NCBI GenBank assembly: GCA_021818125.1
Contig: JAKAFG010000061.1
Location: forward strand, 1 to 9,925
Length of the DNA stretch: 9,925 nucleotides
Direction of reading: 5' to 3'
Source of the DNA: Pseudomonadota bacterium
Lineage (GTDB): Bacteria > Pseudomonadota > Gammaproteobacteria > Acidithiobacillales > Acidithiobacillaceae
Numbering within the stretch: position 1 is the first letter of the stretch; each line of letters begins with the position of its first letter. The notes beneath the pieces are model-generated. The model did not search any database. It had not been told where the DNA came from and saw nothing but the letters and a program-made list of their open reading frames with translations. Positions 1-7,112 of the stretch are shown here, one piece after another. The position numbers and the translations under genes were made by a program.

Positions 1-630
1 CATACCGCCGGCATCAAGACCGTTGCTGTTACCGCCGGTTATATCCATGCGCAGCCGCGGGCGGAGTTTTTCGCCAAAATGGATGCAACCAATGTCGACC
101 TCAAGGCCTTTACCGACGAATTCTACTTCAAACTGACCGGAGCGCATCTGGCCCCGGTGCTGGAAACGCTGGAGTATATCGTCAAGGAAACCCGGACCTG
201 GCTGGAGATTACCACGCTGCTTATTCCGGGCCACAACGACTCAGAGGCGGAAATTCGTGCAGCGGCGGAGTGGATGATGGGGCATCTGGGTCCCGACGTA
301 CCGCTGCATTTCTCCGCTTTCCATCCCGACTACCGGATGCCGGATGTGCCCGCCACACCGGCAGATACCCTGGTGCGGGCACGCCGCGTGGCCATGGAGA
401 CGGGTTTGCATTACGTCTATACCGGCAATGTGCATGATCAGGAGGGCGATACCACTTTTTGTCCCGGATGCGGGGCGGCATTGATCGTCCGCGACTGGTA
501 TCAGATATTGTCTTATCATCTGACCCCGGAGGGGCATTGTCCCCATTGCGGCCACGGTATTGCCGGGCATTTTGAAGCCAAGCCGGGGAGTTTCGGGCGC
601 AAGCGCATTCCCTTGCGCATCGGGGCCTGA
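1..630 (+). CDS. amrS: AmmeMemoRadiSam-type radical SAM enzyme, 3' part (5' end outside window)
   Basis: The frame is open from base 1 to the TGA at 628-630, giving 209 residues. The first ATG inside the window (79) is internal, because conserved-looking sequence (TAGIKTVAVTAGYI, then PRAEFFAKMDATNVDLKAF) runs in from the left. This is the C-terminal part of a PflA-like (COG1180) radical SAM barrel. The N-terminal CxxxCxxC iron-sulfur motif must lie upstream of the window. The signature near the end is GNVHDQEGDTTFCPGCG, followed by GHCPHCG: two CxxC pairs (about residues 154/157 and 180/183 of the visible part) that probably bind a metal. This tail is typical of the AmmeMemoRadiSam radical SAM protein, which usually sits beside AMMECR1- and Memo-domain proteins. 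Its reaction is, to my knowledge, not settled. Family usual length is roughly 340-390 residues, so about 40% is missing. It converges on the exporter operon with only 23 nt between stop codons. Alternative: a generic PflA-type activating enzyme. Confidence 0.85.
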   Translation, partial: HTAGIKTVAVTAGYIHAQPRAEFFAKMDATNVDLKAFTDEFYFKLTGAHLAPVLETLEYIVKETRTWLEITTLLIPGHNDSEAEIRAAAEWMMGHLGPDVPLHFSAFHPDYRMPDVPATPADTLVRARRVAMETGLHYVYTGNVHDQEGDTTFCPGCGAALIVRDWYQILSYHLTPEGHCPHCGHGIAGHFEAKPGSFGRKRIPLRIGA

Positions 631-653
631 AGAGGGCCGCGTCCCCCCCGGAT

Positions 654-1763
654 TCACTGCATCCGGTGACGGAACAGCCAGGCTGCGGCGGTCATGGAGC
701 CCAGGGCAATCAGGGCCAGCGGCCAGTATTGTGACCACAGTTCGTGAAAGCCATCACCCTCCAGAAAAACCCCGCGCACGATCACCAGGAAGTAGCGCAT
801 GGGGTTGATATAGGTGAGATCCTGCACCAATTCCGGCATGTTGGCGATGGGGGTGGCGAAGCCGGAGAGAATGATGGCGGGCACCAGAAAGAGGAATACC
901 CCCAGCAGACCCTGCTGCTGGGTGACGGCGAGCGATGAGATCATCAGCCCGATGCCGATGGCGGCGAGCAGGAACAGCGCCATGCCCAGCGCCAGCGCCA
1001 GGATGCTGCCGATGAAGGGTACCTGAAACCAGAAAATCCCTGCGAGAATGATAAAAACGCCTTCCAGCGCGCCAATGATGAAGCCGGGCAGTGCCTTGCC
1101 CAGGAGAATTTCCAGGGGATTCAGCGGGGTGACGAGCAACTGATCGAAGGTACCCTGCTCGCGCTCGCGCGCTACGGACAACCCGGTCACCAACAGGGTG
1201 ACCACCAGGGTCAGTAGAGCGACAATGCCCGGCACGATAAACCAGCGGGATAACAGATTGGGGTTGAACCAGGAGCGAACCACCAGTTGTGCCGGAGGCT
1301 TGCCCCAATGGTGGGTGGCGGCCCAGTGGGTGTCGAAAGACAGGATGACACTGTTGACGTAGTTGAGGGCCAAGGTGGCGGTGTTGGAGTTGCGACCGTC
1401 AATGATGACCTGCACGGATACCGGGTGATGCAGCAGCAGATCGCGGGTGAAGTTCGGGCCGATTTGCAGCACCAGCAATGCGTTCTGATTATTGATCAGG
1501 GGTGCGATCTGGGCATTATGGGTAATGGTCGCCACTTGCTGGAAGGCGGGGGAGCCTTGAAAACGGCCTAATAACTCCCGGGAGGCAAAACCGGAATCCT
1601 GATTGTAGACTGCGTAGGGGATATGGTTGAGATCGAAAGTCGCGGCATAGCCGAAGACCAGCAACTGAATCAGAGGCGGGCCGATCAGCACGAAGCGGCT
1701 CTTCTTGTCCCGCAGCAGAGCGAGGAATTCCTTGATCACCAAAGCCCAGAGCCGCGCCAGCAT
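654..1763 (-). CDS. ybhR: ABC-2 type permease, YbhR-like (second membrane subunit of the exporter)
   Basis: Inner-membrane subunit of a YbhGFSR-type ABC exporter, 369 residues, nearly the length of E. coli YbhR. Topology read from hydrophobicity: one N-terminal segment (about 26-43), a large periplasmic domain (about 45-170), then a cluster of five or so segments (about 174-196, 225-247, 251-275, 285-305, 346-364). Two ABC-2 family hallmarks are visible: AREREQGTF (198-206), followed by a segment containing TPLNPLEILLGK, and the C-terminal NPMRYFLVIVRGVFLEG (320-336). It probably pairs with the YbhS-like protein as a heterodimer driven by the dual ATPase. Start ATG at 1763-1761 shares one base with the stop of the upstream permease (TGATG), so translation is likely coupled. 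It is the last gene of the operon; no convincing terminator stem with a U-run is visible after its stop. YhhJ is the other close family, but there the partner permease is fused to the ATPase (RbbA), unlike here. Confidence 0.88.
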   Translation of the reverse strand: MLARLWALVIKEFLALLRDKKSRFVLIGPPLIQLLVFGYAATFDLNHIPYAVYNQDSGFASRELLGRFQGSPAFQQVATITHNAQIAPLINNQNALLVLQIGPNFTRDLLLHHPVSVQVIIDGRNSNTATLALNYVNSVILSFDTHWAATHHWGKPPAQLVVRSWFNPNLLSRWFIVPGIVALLTLVVTLLVTGLSVAREREQGTFDQLLVTPLNPLEILLGKALPGFIIGALEGVFIILAGIFWFQVPFIGSILALALGMALFLLAAIGIGLMISSLAVTQQQGLLGVFLFLVPAIILSGFATPIANMPELVQDLTYINPMRYFLVIVRGVFLEGDGFHELWSQYWPLALIALGSMTAAAWLFRHRMQ

Positions 1764-2878
1764 CAGTCCAGCCTCTTGCGGGAACGGCGCAGGGTGACGC
1801 CGAGAAAGAACGTTGCCATGAGCGCCAGGGCCAGGCTGTTCCAGAGAATAACGGGCCAGACGTCACCGGCGAGGAAGAGGGTCTGCAGAATAGTGACAAA
1901 GTAGCGGGCGGCAACGATATGGGTGAGGAGCTGAAGAGCCGTGGGCATGGACTGGATGTCGAAGATAAAGCCCGAGAGGATAAAGGCCGGCAGGAAGGTC
2001 ACGATAATGGCGATCTGCCCGGCCACGAACTGATTGTGGGCGGCGCTGGAAATCAGCAGTCCCATGCCCAGCGCCGCCAGTAAAAAGAGCGAGGAACAGA
2101 GCAGCAGGATCCAGAAGCTGCCCACCAGAGGGACGGCGAAGAGCCAGACCGCCAGCGCCACCGACAGGAGCATGCCGCCCATGCCGAGAAAGAAATAGGG
2201 GATGAGCTTGCCGAGGAGAATCTCCCCCATGGTCACCGGACTGGCCATGAGGGCTTCCATGGTGCCGCGCTCCCATTCCCGGGCCACTACCAGCGCCGTC
2301 AGCAGGGCGCCGATGAGGGTCATGATCACGGCAATGAGCCCCGGCACCAGATAATCGCGGCTGCGCAGGGCCGGATTGAACCAGATACGGTCCTGGCCGG
2401 TGACCGGTATGACCAGCGCGGCCCCGGCAATGGTGGCGCGTTGTTGCAGCCAACCCTGCCAGACACCCTGCAGGTAACCCTGCAAAATGCGGGCATTATT
2501 GGCATCCTTACCGTTGACGAATACCCCGATGCTGGTGGTGTCCCCCTGCAACACCTGACGGCTGAAGTCGCCGCGCAGCCAGAGAATTCCGTCGGCCCGG
2601 CGCGCCATCACTGCCCGTCGTGCAGCTTGAATACTGCCGTAGACTTGTGGAGTGAAGTAAGTTGACTGCTGCAGCCCGCCGATAAAGGTGCTGGTTTCCG
2701 CACTGGGCTGGTCCACCACCACGGCCACCGGCACATGGCGCGCATCCAGAGACACGCCGTAGCCAAAAAGAAAAAGCAGAAACACCGGCATGAAGAAAGC
2801 GATGGCGATGGCAGAAGGGTCGCGCCAGATCTGGATGAACTCTTTGCGAATCAGACCGCGCAGGCGCTGGAGCTTCAT
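1763..2878 (-). CDS. ybhS: ABC-2 type permease, YbhS-like (first membrane subunit of the exporter)
   Basis: Inner-membrane subunit of the exporter, 371 residues. It has the same build as its downstream partner: a membrane segment at about 23-43, a periplasmic domain to about 175, then a C-terminal membrane bundle. The ABC-2 motif AREWERGTME (199-208) leads into ASPVTMGEILLGK, the cytoplasmic coupling region expected to contact the ATPase. I chose ATG 2878-2876. It overlaps the ATPase stop as ATGA and has GGAGGG four bases upstream (2888-2883). The frame stays open 54 codons further, but that stretch is Arg/Pro/Gly-rich shadow of the ATPase gene with no family similarity. E. coli YbhS is about 377 residues. 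Sequence similarity to the YbhR-like neighbour (same motif order, AREhERGT) suggests the two arose by duplication, which is inference. Confidence 0.88.
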   Translation of the reverse strand: MKLQRLRGLIRKEFIQIWRDPSAIAIAFFMPVFLLFLFGYGVSLDARHVPVAVVVDQPSAETSTFIGGLQQSTYFTPQVYGSIQAARRAVMARRADGILWLRGDFSRQVLQGDTTSIGVFVNGKDANNARILQGYLQGVWQGWLQQRATIAGAALVIPVTGQDRIWFNPALRSRDYLVPGLIAVIMTLIGALLTALVVAREWERGTMEALMASPVTMGEILLGKLIPYFFLGMGGMLLSVALAVWLFAVPLVGSFWILLLCSSLFLLAALGMGLLISSAAHNQFVAGQIAIIVTFLPAFILSGFIFDIQSMPTALQLLTHIVAARYFVTILQTLFLAGDVWPVILWNSLALALMATFFLGVTLRRSRKRLD

Positions 2879-4611
2879 GATGCCCTCCGGGTCTGGCTTT
2901 CGTGTTCCTGAATGAGATGGATGAACGCCTCTTCCATACTCGGCTCGGGGTGCGCCGCATCTTTGGCCTGTTCCCGGATTTCCTGGGGGCTGCCCTGGGC
3001 CAGCACCTCGCCCAGAGACATCAGGACGAGTTGATCGCAATATTCGGCCTCGTCCATGAAATGGGTGGTGATCAGCACCGTCACCCCGCCTTCGGCCAAC
3101 GCATTGATGCGTTGCCAGAATTCACGGCGGGCGAGGGGATCTACACCAGAGGTGGGTTCGTCCAGGAAGAGAATAGGCGGCTCGTGCAGGAGGGCACAGG
3201 CCAGAGCCAGGCGCTGCTTGATTCCGAGGGGCAGGTCGTCGACATTGACATCGCGATAGTCGGCCAACTGGAATTCCCGCCGCGCCCAGTCCAGACGCGT
3301 TTGTCGCGCCTTGCCGCGCAGCCCGTAGGCGGCCGAGAAGAAGGCCAGGTTCTGATCAGCGCGGAGGTTGCCATACAGCGCAAATTTCTGGGCGACGTAG
3401 CCGATGCGGCCCCGGGCCTGGGCGGTGGCATGGCGCATGTCGACTCCGGCAATCCGCAGGGTGCCGGAAGAAGCCGGGAGCAGGCCGCAGAGCATGCGAA
3501 AGGTGGTGGTCTTGCCCGCGCCGTTGGCGCCCAGCAGGCCAAATATCTCGCTTTTGCGAACGGTGAAGGTGTTGCCTTTAACCGCCTCGAACTTGCCGTA
3601 GAATTTGCATAAGTCGCGCACTTCCACCACAGTGGTTTCCGCTTCCCGGTCCGTGGGCAGGGCGGCGGGCGGAGGACCAGGTATGATTTCGGTATCCGGG
3701 TCTTCGGGGGCGCCTAACAGGTCGACAAAGGCATCCTCAAAGGCGGGTGCCGCAACCTGCCAGTTTTCTCCCGCCACGGCGTGGGGCCGGGTGTCCCGGC
3801 AGAGCACGCGCACGCCTTCGGCGAGAATGCGTGCGTCCTGAACGCCAGCCCGGTGTTGCAGGGTTTCCCGCAGGTGGCGCTTGCTCACCGCTGCCTGGGT
3901 GACCAGAAAACAGCGCCCGTTCAGCGGTTGATGGAAGGCCGCGGGGCTGTCCTTTTGCAGGAGCTTGCCCTGATGCAGCAGAATGATTTCGTCACAGCGC
4001 TCCGCCTCGTCAAAATAGGCGGTGCTCATGAGCACCGTAACACCCTGTTCCTTGAGTCCCTGGATGATCTCCCAGAGTTCGCGGCGGGCGATGGGATCGA
4101 CGCCCACCGTCGGCTCGTCCAGGAGGAGCAGTTGCGGGGCACGCAGCAGGGCGCAAGCGACGCCGAGCTTTTGTTTCATGCCGCCGGACAGCGCTCCGGC
4201 GCGCCGGGCACCAAAGGGGCCGAGTGCGGTGAGTTTGAGCAGTTCCCGCTGGCGGGAAGCAGCCGCCACCGGCGTTAATCCCTGCAAATCGGCGTACAGG
4301 TCGAGATTCTCCTGTACCGTGAGATCTTCATAAAGACCAAAGCGCTGCGGCATATAACCGATGGCGGCCTGCACCCGTGTCGCCTGCCGACGGGTATCGG
4401 CGCCGAGGACGGATATCGTGCCGCTGTCGGGAATCAGCAGCCCGGTGGCAAGACGCATCAGCGTGGTCTTACCGGCGCCGTCGGGTCCCAGGAGGCCGGT
4501 GATGGAGCCGGGGGAAAGGTGCAGATCCAGGTTGATCAAGGCTTGCACCCGGTCTTTGCCGCGGGCGAAGCTTTTGCTGACCTGACTGAAACGCAAGGGC
4601 GTGTCGGTCAT
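2875..4611 (-). CDS. ybhF: Dual-domain ABC transporter ATPase, YbhF-like
   Basis: Cytoplasmic motor of the exporter, 578 residues, the same length as E. coli YbhF, with two nucleotide-binding domains (NBDs) in one chain. NBD1: Walker A GPDGAGKT (42-49), Q-loop Q89, signature LSGGMKQ (141-147), Walker B LLLLDEP with E166; the switch position reads STAYFDEAE, i.e. Ala198 where His is usual. A Pro-rich linker (about 303-320) joins them. NBD2: Walker A GANGAGKT (361-368), Q408, signature LPLGIKQ (460-466) instead of LSGGxxQ, Walker B LFLDEP with E485, and a normal switch His517 (TTHFMDEAE). Since each ATP site uses the Walker A of one domain and the signature of the other, both defects fall in the same composite site. 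The gene follows the membrane-fusion gene after 3 nt and overlaps the first permease by 4 nt (ATGA). The ribosome site before ATG 4611 is weak, which fits coupled translation. RbbA is related but carries a fused permease; here none is fused. Confidence 0.92.
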   Translation of the reverse strand: MTDTPLRFSQVSKSFARGKDRVQALINLDLHLSPGSITGLLGPDGAGKTTLMRLATGLLIPDSGTISVLGADTRRQATRVQAAIGYMPQRFGLYEDLTVQENLDLYADLQGLTPVAAASRQRELLKLTALGPFGARRAGALSGGMKQKLGVACALLRAPQLLLLDEPTVGVDPIARRELWEIIQGLKEQGVTVLMSTAYFDEAERCDEIILLHQGKLLQKDSPAAFHQPLNGRCFLVTQAAVSKRHLRETLQHRAGVQDARILAEGVRVLCRDTRPHAVAGENWQVAAPAFEDAFVDLLGAPEDPDTEIIPGPPPAALPTDREAETTVVEVRDLCKFYGKFEAVKGNTFTVRKSEIFGLLGANGAGKTTTFRMLCGLLPASSGTLRIAGVDMRHATAQARGRIGYVAQKFALYGNLRADQNLAFFSAAYGLRGKARQTRLDWARREFQLADYRDVNVDDLPLGIKQRLALACALLHEPPILFLDEPTSGVDPLARREFWQRINALAEGGVTVLITTHFMDEAEYCDQLVLMSLGEVLAQGSPQEIREQAKDAAHPEPSMEEAFIHLIQEHESQTRRAS

Positions 4612-4614
4612 GGC

Positions 4615-5649
4615 TCAGCGTCCGCAGACGTTCGTGTTCCGATTCTGTGGCGGGTTATTTCGGAGCGGAATCTGCACCGTCACGGGCATGCCCAGGCGCA
4701 ACTGGTGCCCGGGATTACAGGCATAAATACGCACCCGATACACCAGCTCGGTGCGCAGTTCGGTGGTCTGTACGGTCTTGGGGGTGAACTCGGCAGTGGG
4801 CGAAATAAAGCCTACCCATCCCGCAAAGTGCTTTCCTGGGAAGGAGTCGCTGTCGATATCGGCCTGCATGCCGAGCCGCACCTGCCCCAGTGATTTCTCC
4901 GGCAGATAAGCACGTACCCAGACGGGATTGTCTAATGCGAGGGTAAAAACGGGCACCTGTGGACTGGCCATATCCCCCGGTTCGAGAATGCGGTCTTGCA
5001 CCACGCCCTCTTGCGGCGCGAAGAGTTTGGTGTCCGCCAGTTGGCGCTGTGCCAGATGCAGAGCGGCCTGCTCGGCGACGAGTTGGCTGCGGGCAGCGGC
5101 AATGTCTTCTTGGCGCGGCCCTTTGATCGCCAGGGCCAGGCCCTGTTGGGCGTGATCCAGATTGGCCCGGGCCGTTTTCAGGACGGCGGCCGCATTATCC
5201 AGATTCTGCCTGGGTACATATTGCTCCGCAGCCAGCGCCTGCTGTCGGCGCCAGGTGATTTCCGCATTGGCCAGGGCGGCCTGGACGGCGGCGGCACTGG
5301 CCCGGGCTTCAGCGATTTCTTCGGGACGGGAACCTGCCAGCAGGCGGGCCAGCACCTGTTCTTGCGTGGCAACACTGGCCTGATCACGGTCCACCGCATC
5401 CTGAAAGCGGGTCGGGTCGAGTTCCGCCAGCAACTGGCCTTTGTGGACGCGGTCACCCTCCTGCACAGAGAGACGCAGGATGCGTCCGCTGTCGTCAAAA
5501 GCGGCCTGCACCTGGCGGATGTCCACATTCCCATAAATGGTGACCTGATCGGCTGGAGCCGTAGGGCGGGTTTCCCAATAGGTCACTCCGGCACCGATGG
5601 CGAGAATGACTACTGCGGCAATGACCATCTTTTTTTTGGCAGCGGCCAT
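4615..5649 (-). CDS. ybhG: HlyD-family periplasmic membrane-fusion protein, YbhG-like
   Basis: Periplasmic adaptor linking the inner-membrane ABC permeases to the outer-membrane factor, 344 residues (E. coli YbhG about 332). An N-terminal anchor or uncleaved signal follows KKK (about 8-25). Next is the first half of the lipoyl-like domain (SGRILRLSVQEGDRVHKGQL, 54-73), an Ala/Gln/Glu-rich coiled-coil hairpin (about 83-205) with two related arms (GSRPEEIAEARA near 106 and KGPRQEDIAAARS near 177), the second lipoyl half (APQEGVVQDRILEPGD, 211-226) and a beta-barrel domain with LGQVRLGMQADI and RLGMPVTVQI. This order is diagnostic of HlyD/EmrA-type adaptors. A GGGAG lies 10 nt before ATG 5649. 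It starts 26 nt after the outer-membrane factor gene stops. The extreme C-terminus (NNPPQNRNTNVCGR) is polar and unlike the family core. Confidence 0.9.
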   Translation of the reverse strand: MAAAKKKMVIAAVVILAIGAGVTYWETRPTAPADQVTIYGNVDIRQVQAAFDDSGRILRLSVQEGDRVHKGQLLAELDPTRFQDAVDRDQASVATQEQVLARLLAGSRPEEIAEARASAAAVQAALANAEITWRRQQALAAEQYVPRQNLDNAAAVLKTARANLDHAQQGLALAIKGPRQEDIAAARSQLVAEQAALHLAQRQLADTKLFAPQEGVVQDRILEPGDMASPQVPVFTLALDNPVWVRAYLPEKSLGQVRLGMQADIDSDSFPGKHFAGWVGFISPTAEFTPKTVQTTELRTELVYRVRIYACNPGHQLRLGMPVTVQIPLRNNPPQNRNTNVCGR

Positions 5650-5675
5650 GCGTCATATACTCCCAGGCTAGTGGA

Positions 5676-7010
5676 CTATGGGTTTGCGCTATTGTCCAGC
5701 AAGGCATTGATGGCTTCGAGATCCGCCATATTGATCTGGCCAGAGGCGGCCTTAAGCTGTACCCGCGCTATGATCTGATTATAGAACGCCACATTGTAGT
5801 CCTGCTCGGCGCGGATGTAATCCGTGGCCGTCTGCAGCAGGTCGATGATGGAGCGGGTGCCCACCTCATAGCCCTTGCGTGTGCCTTCCAGGGAAACTTT
5901 GGCCGAGGCGGCGGTCTCTTTGGCGGCGCGCAATTGTGCCACGCTGTCTTTGAGATTGAGGAAGGCGGTCTGGGTACTGAGCGTGACTTCATCGCGGACA
6001 TTGGCGACGTGATCAACACTGGCGATGGTCTGCGCCTGCGCCTGTTGTACGGAGGCAGAGGTGTGTCCGCCCTGATAGAAGGGTACGGAGAGGTTGAGAC
6101 TCACCCCGGCCTGATTCATGGCCATGCCGGGGAAGGGGCTACCCAGGGAGTGTTGTGCGATACCCTGAAGATTCACCACCGGCCAGCGCGCACGGCGGTT
6201 ATATTCGACCTGGTCCTGCGCGGTTTGCAACTGCGCTTCCGCCTGATGCATCAGCGGTTGATCTTTGACGGCACTTTGTACCCAACGGGTCATATCGTCG
6301 GGCTGGGGACCCATGGCCTCATAATGCCCCAGGTTGTCGAGCACGCCGATGGGATGATGGGTGAGTCGTTGCAGACGGCGCTGGGCAACAGCGACCCCGT
6401 TGCGGGCCTTGATGAGATCAGCTTTGGCGGCATCAAGGCGGGCTTGTGCCTCACGTACGGCAATGATGTCCCCGGTGCCGATTTTCAGGGTGGCGTCCGT
6501 CTGTTTGTAAATGCTTTCGAGCAGCGATTTCTGTTTTTCGGCAACATGTTTCTGGGCCTGCGCCTCCAGTACGCCGAAGTAGGCCTGAGCCACCTGCAGG
6601 GCCAGTTGCTGTTCGGTATAGGTGAGGGCTGCTGCGCTGGCCTGAATCTTGGTGTCGGCTTGCCTGAGCGCTGTCCATGCCTGACCGTCAAAAACGGATT
6701 GGGTAATGTTGACGCTGTAGCTGTCTGACAGGTAGGCGCGATTGATGGGCTCCGCCCCAAAGCCGGTGATGTCGGCGGTGTTAAAGCCAACACCGGCACC
6801 GGCACCCACATGGGGGAGCAGGGCGGAACGGGCGAGGGGCTTGTCCTGCATCTGCGCCGACAGTTCGGCGCGGGCCTGCGCCAGGACGGGGTCTGTCCGG
6901 TAAGCCTGCTGATAGGCCTCAACGAGGTTTTCCGCCCAGGCGGGCGTCGCGCCCAGAATCAATACCGCCATGAGAAGCGAAAGACGTGGGGGGAGACGAT
7001 CTGCGCGCAT
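5676..7010 (-). CDS. TolC-family outer-membrane factor
   Basis: Outer-membrane channel-tunnel subunit, 444 residues and first gene of the exporter operon. ATG 7010-7008 is chosen for two reasons. It opens a clear signal peptide (MRADR, hydrophobic LSLLMAVLILGA, cleavage predicted after TPAWA, residue 26). It also has AGGG eight bases upstream. The mature protein begins ENLVEAYQQAYRTDPVLAQARAEL, the classic start of a TolC helical repeat. Long amphipathic helices rich in Ala and Gln (LQLAQAYFGVLEAQ-like, AQARLDAAKADLIKA) and the second repeat (YEVGTRSIIDLLQTATDYIRAEQDYN, ending near QLKAASGQINMADLEAINALLDNS) complete the two-repeat pattern of the family. The open frame continues 32 codons upstream, but that part covers the promoter and operator and lacks a signal sequence. 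Position and orientation suggest it serves the adjacent YbhGFSR-type pump; it could also partner other exporters. The stop is TAG at 5678-5676. Confidence 0.9.
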   Translation of the reverse strand: MRADRLPPRLSLLMAVLILGATPAWAENLVEAYQQAYRTDPVLAQARAELSAQMQDKPLARSALLPHVGAGAGVGFNTADITGFGAEPINRAYLSDSYSVNITQSVFDGQAWTALRQADTKIQASAAALTYTEQQLALQVAQAYFGVLEAQAQKHVAEKQKSLLESIYKQTDATLKIGTGDIIAVREAQARLDAAKADLIKARNGVAVAQRRLQRLTHHPIGVLDNLGHYEAMGPQPDDMTRWVQSAVKDQPLMHQAEAQLQTAQDQVEYNRRARWPVVNLQGIAQHSLGSPFPGMAMNQAGVSLNLSVPFYQGGHTSASVQQAQAQTIASVDHVANVRDEVTLSTQTAFLNLKDSVAQLRAAKETAASAKVSLEGTRKGYEVGTRSIIDLLQTATDYIRAEQDYNVAFYNQIIARVQLKAASGQINMADLEAINALLDNSANP

Positions 7011-7041
7011 GGGAATGACCCTATCGTGACGGTAAGGCCAC

Positions 7042-7070
7042 AAGATACTGACCGATCGGTCAGCCGTCAA
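7042..7070 (-). promoter_or_regulatory. Sigma70-type promoter of the exporter operon
   Basis: On the minus strand, TTGACG (7070-7065) is followed after exactly 17 bp by TATCTT (7047-7042). Five of six -35 bases and four of six -10 bases match consensus, at ideal spacing. Transcription would begin near 7035, leaving an untranslated leader of about 25 nt that contains AGGG before the ATG at 7010. The spacer is filled by the palindrome described separately. Confidence 0.75.
7048..7063. promoter_or_regulatory. Perfect 16-bp palindromic operator, probably for a TetR-family repressor
   Basis: CTGACCGATCGGTCAG is a perfect inverted repeat of 16 bp lying between the -35 and -10 boxes of the exporter promoter, abutting the -10 and one base from the -35. 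The GACCGNNCGGTC style is common among TetR/AcrR-type operators. Binding here would block RNA polymerase directly. In E. coli the homologous ybhGFSR genes are controlled by the TetR-family protein CecR, which supports the class of regulator but not the exact sequence. No regulator gene lies in the window. The site is about 50 bp upstream of the divergent pabB start, so an effect on pabB cannot be excluded. Confidence 0.7.
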
Positions 7071-7112
7071 GGAAGAATCCCGCGGTGATGTGCCCCAAAG
7101 CCGCATCCGGGA

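Noticed and set aside
631..653. Possible bidirectional terminator between the radical SAM gene and the permease gene
   Set aside because: Only 23 nt, with a C-run but no stem followed by a U-run on either strand; a short GGCC/GGCC pairing is too weak.
2879..3040. 54-codon N-terminal extension of the YbhS-like permease
   Set aside because: It lies wholly inside the ATPase gene and is Arg/Pro/Gly-rich without family features. The ATGA overlap with GGAGGG upstream marks ATG 2878 as the start.
4996..5778. Long plus-strand open frame (260 codons) antisense to the adaptor and outer-membrane factor genes
   Set aside because: It runs opposite a confidently identified gene, shows no domain, and is expected by chance in GC-rich DNA. 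The same applies to plus-strand frames at 2902-3612 and 5934-6728.
7011..7106. 32-codon N-terminal extension of the outer-membrane factor
   Set aside because: It would translate the promoter and operator and bury the signal peptide; ATG 7010 begins the signal peptide.
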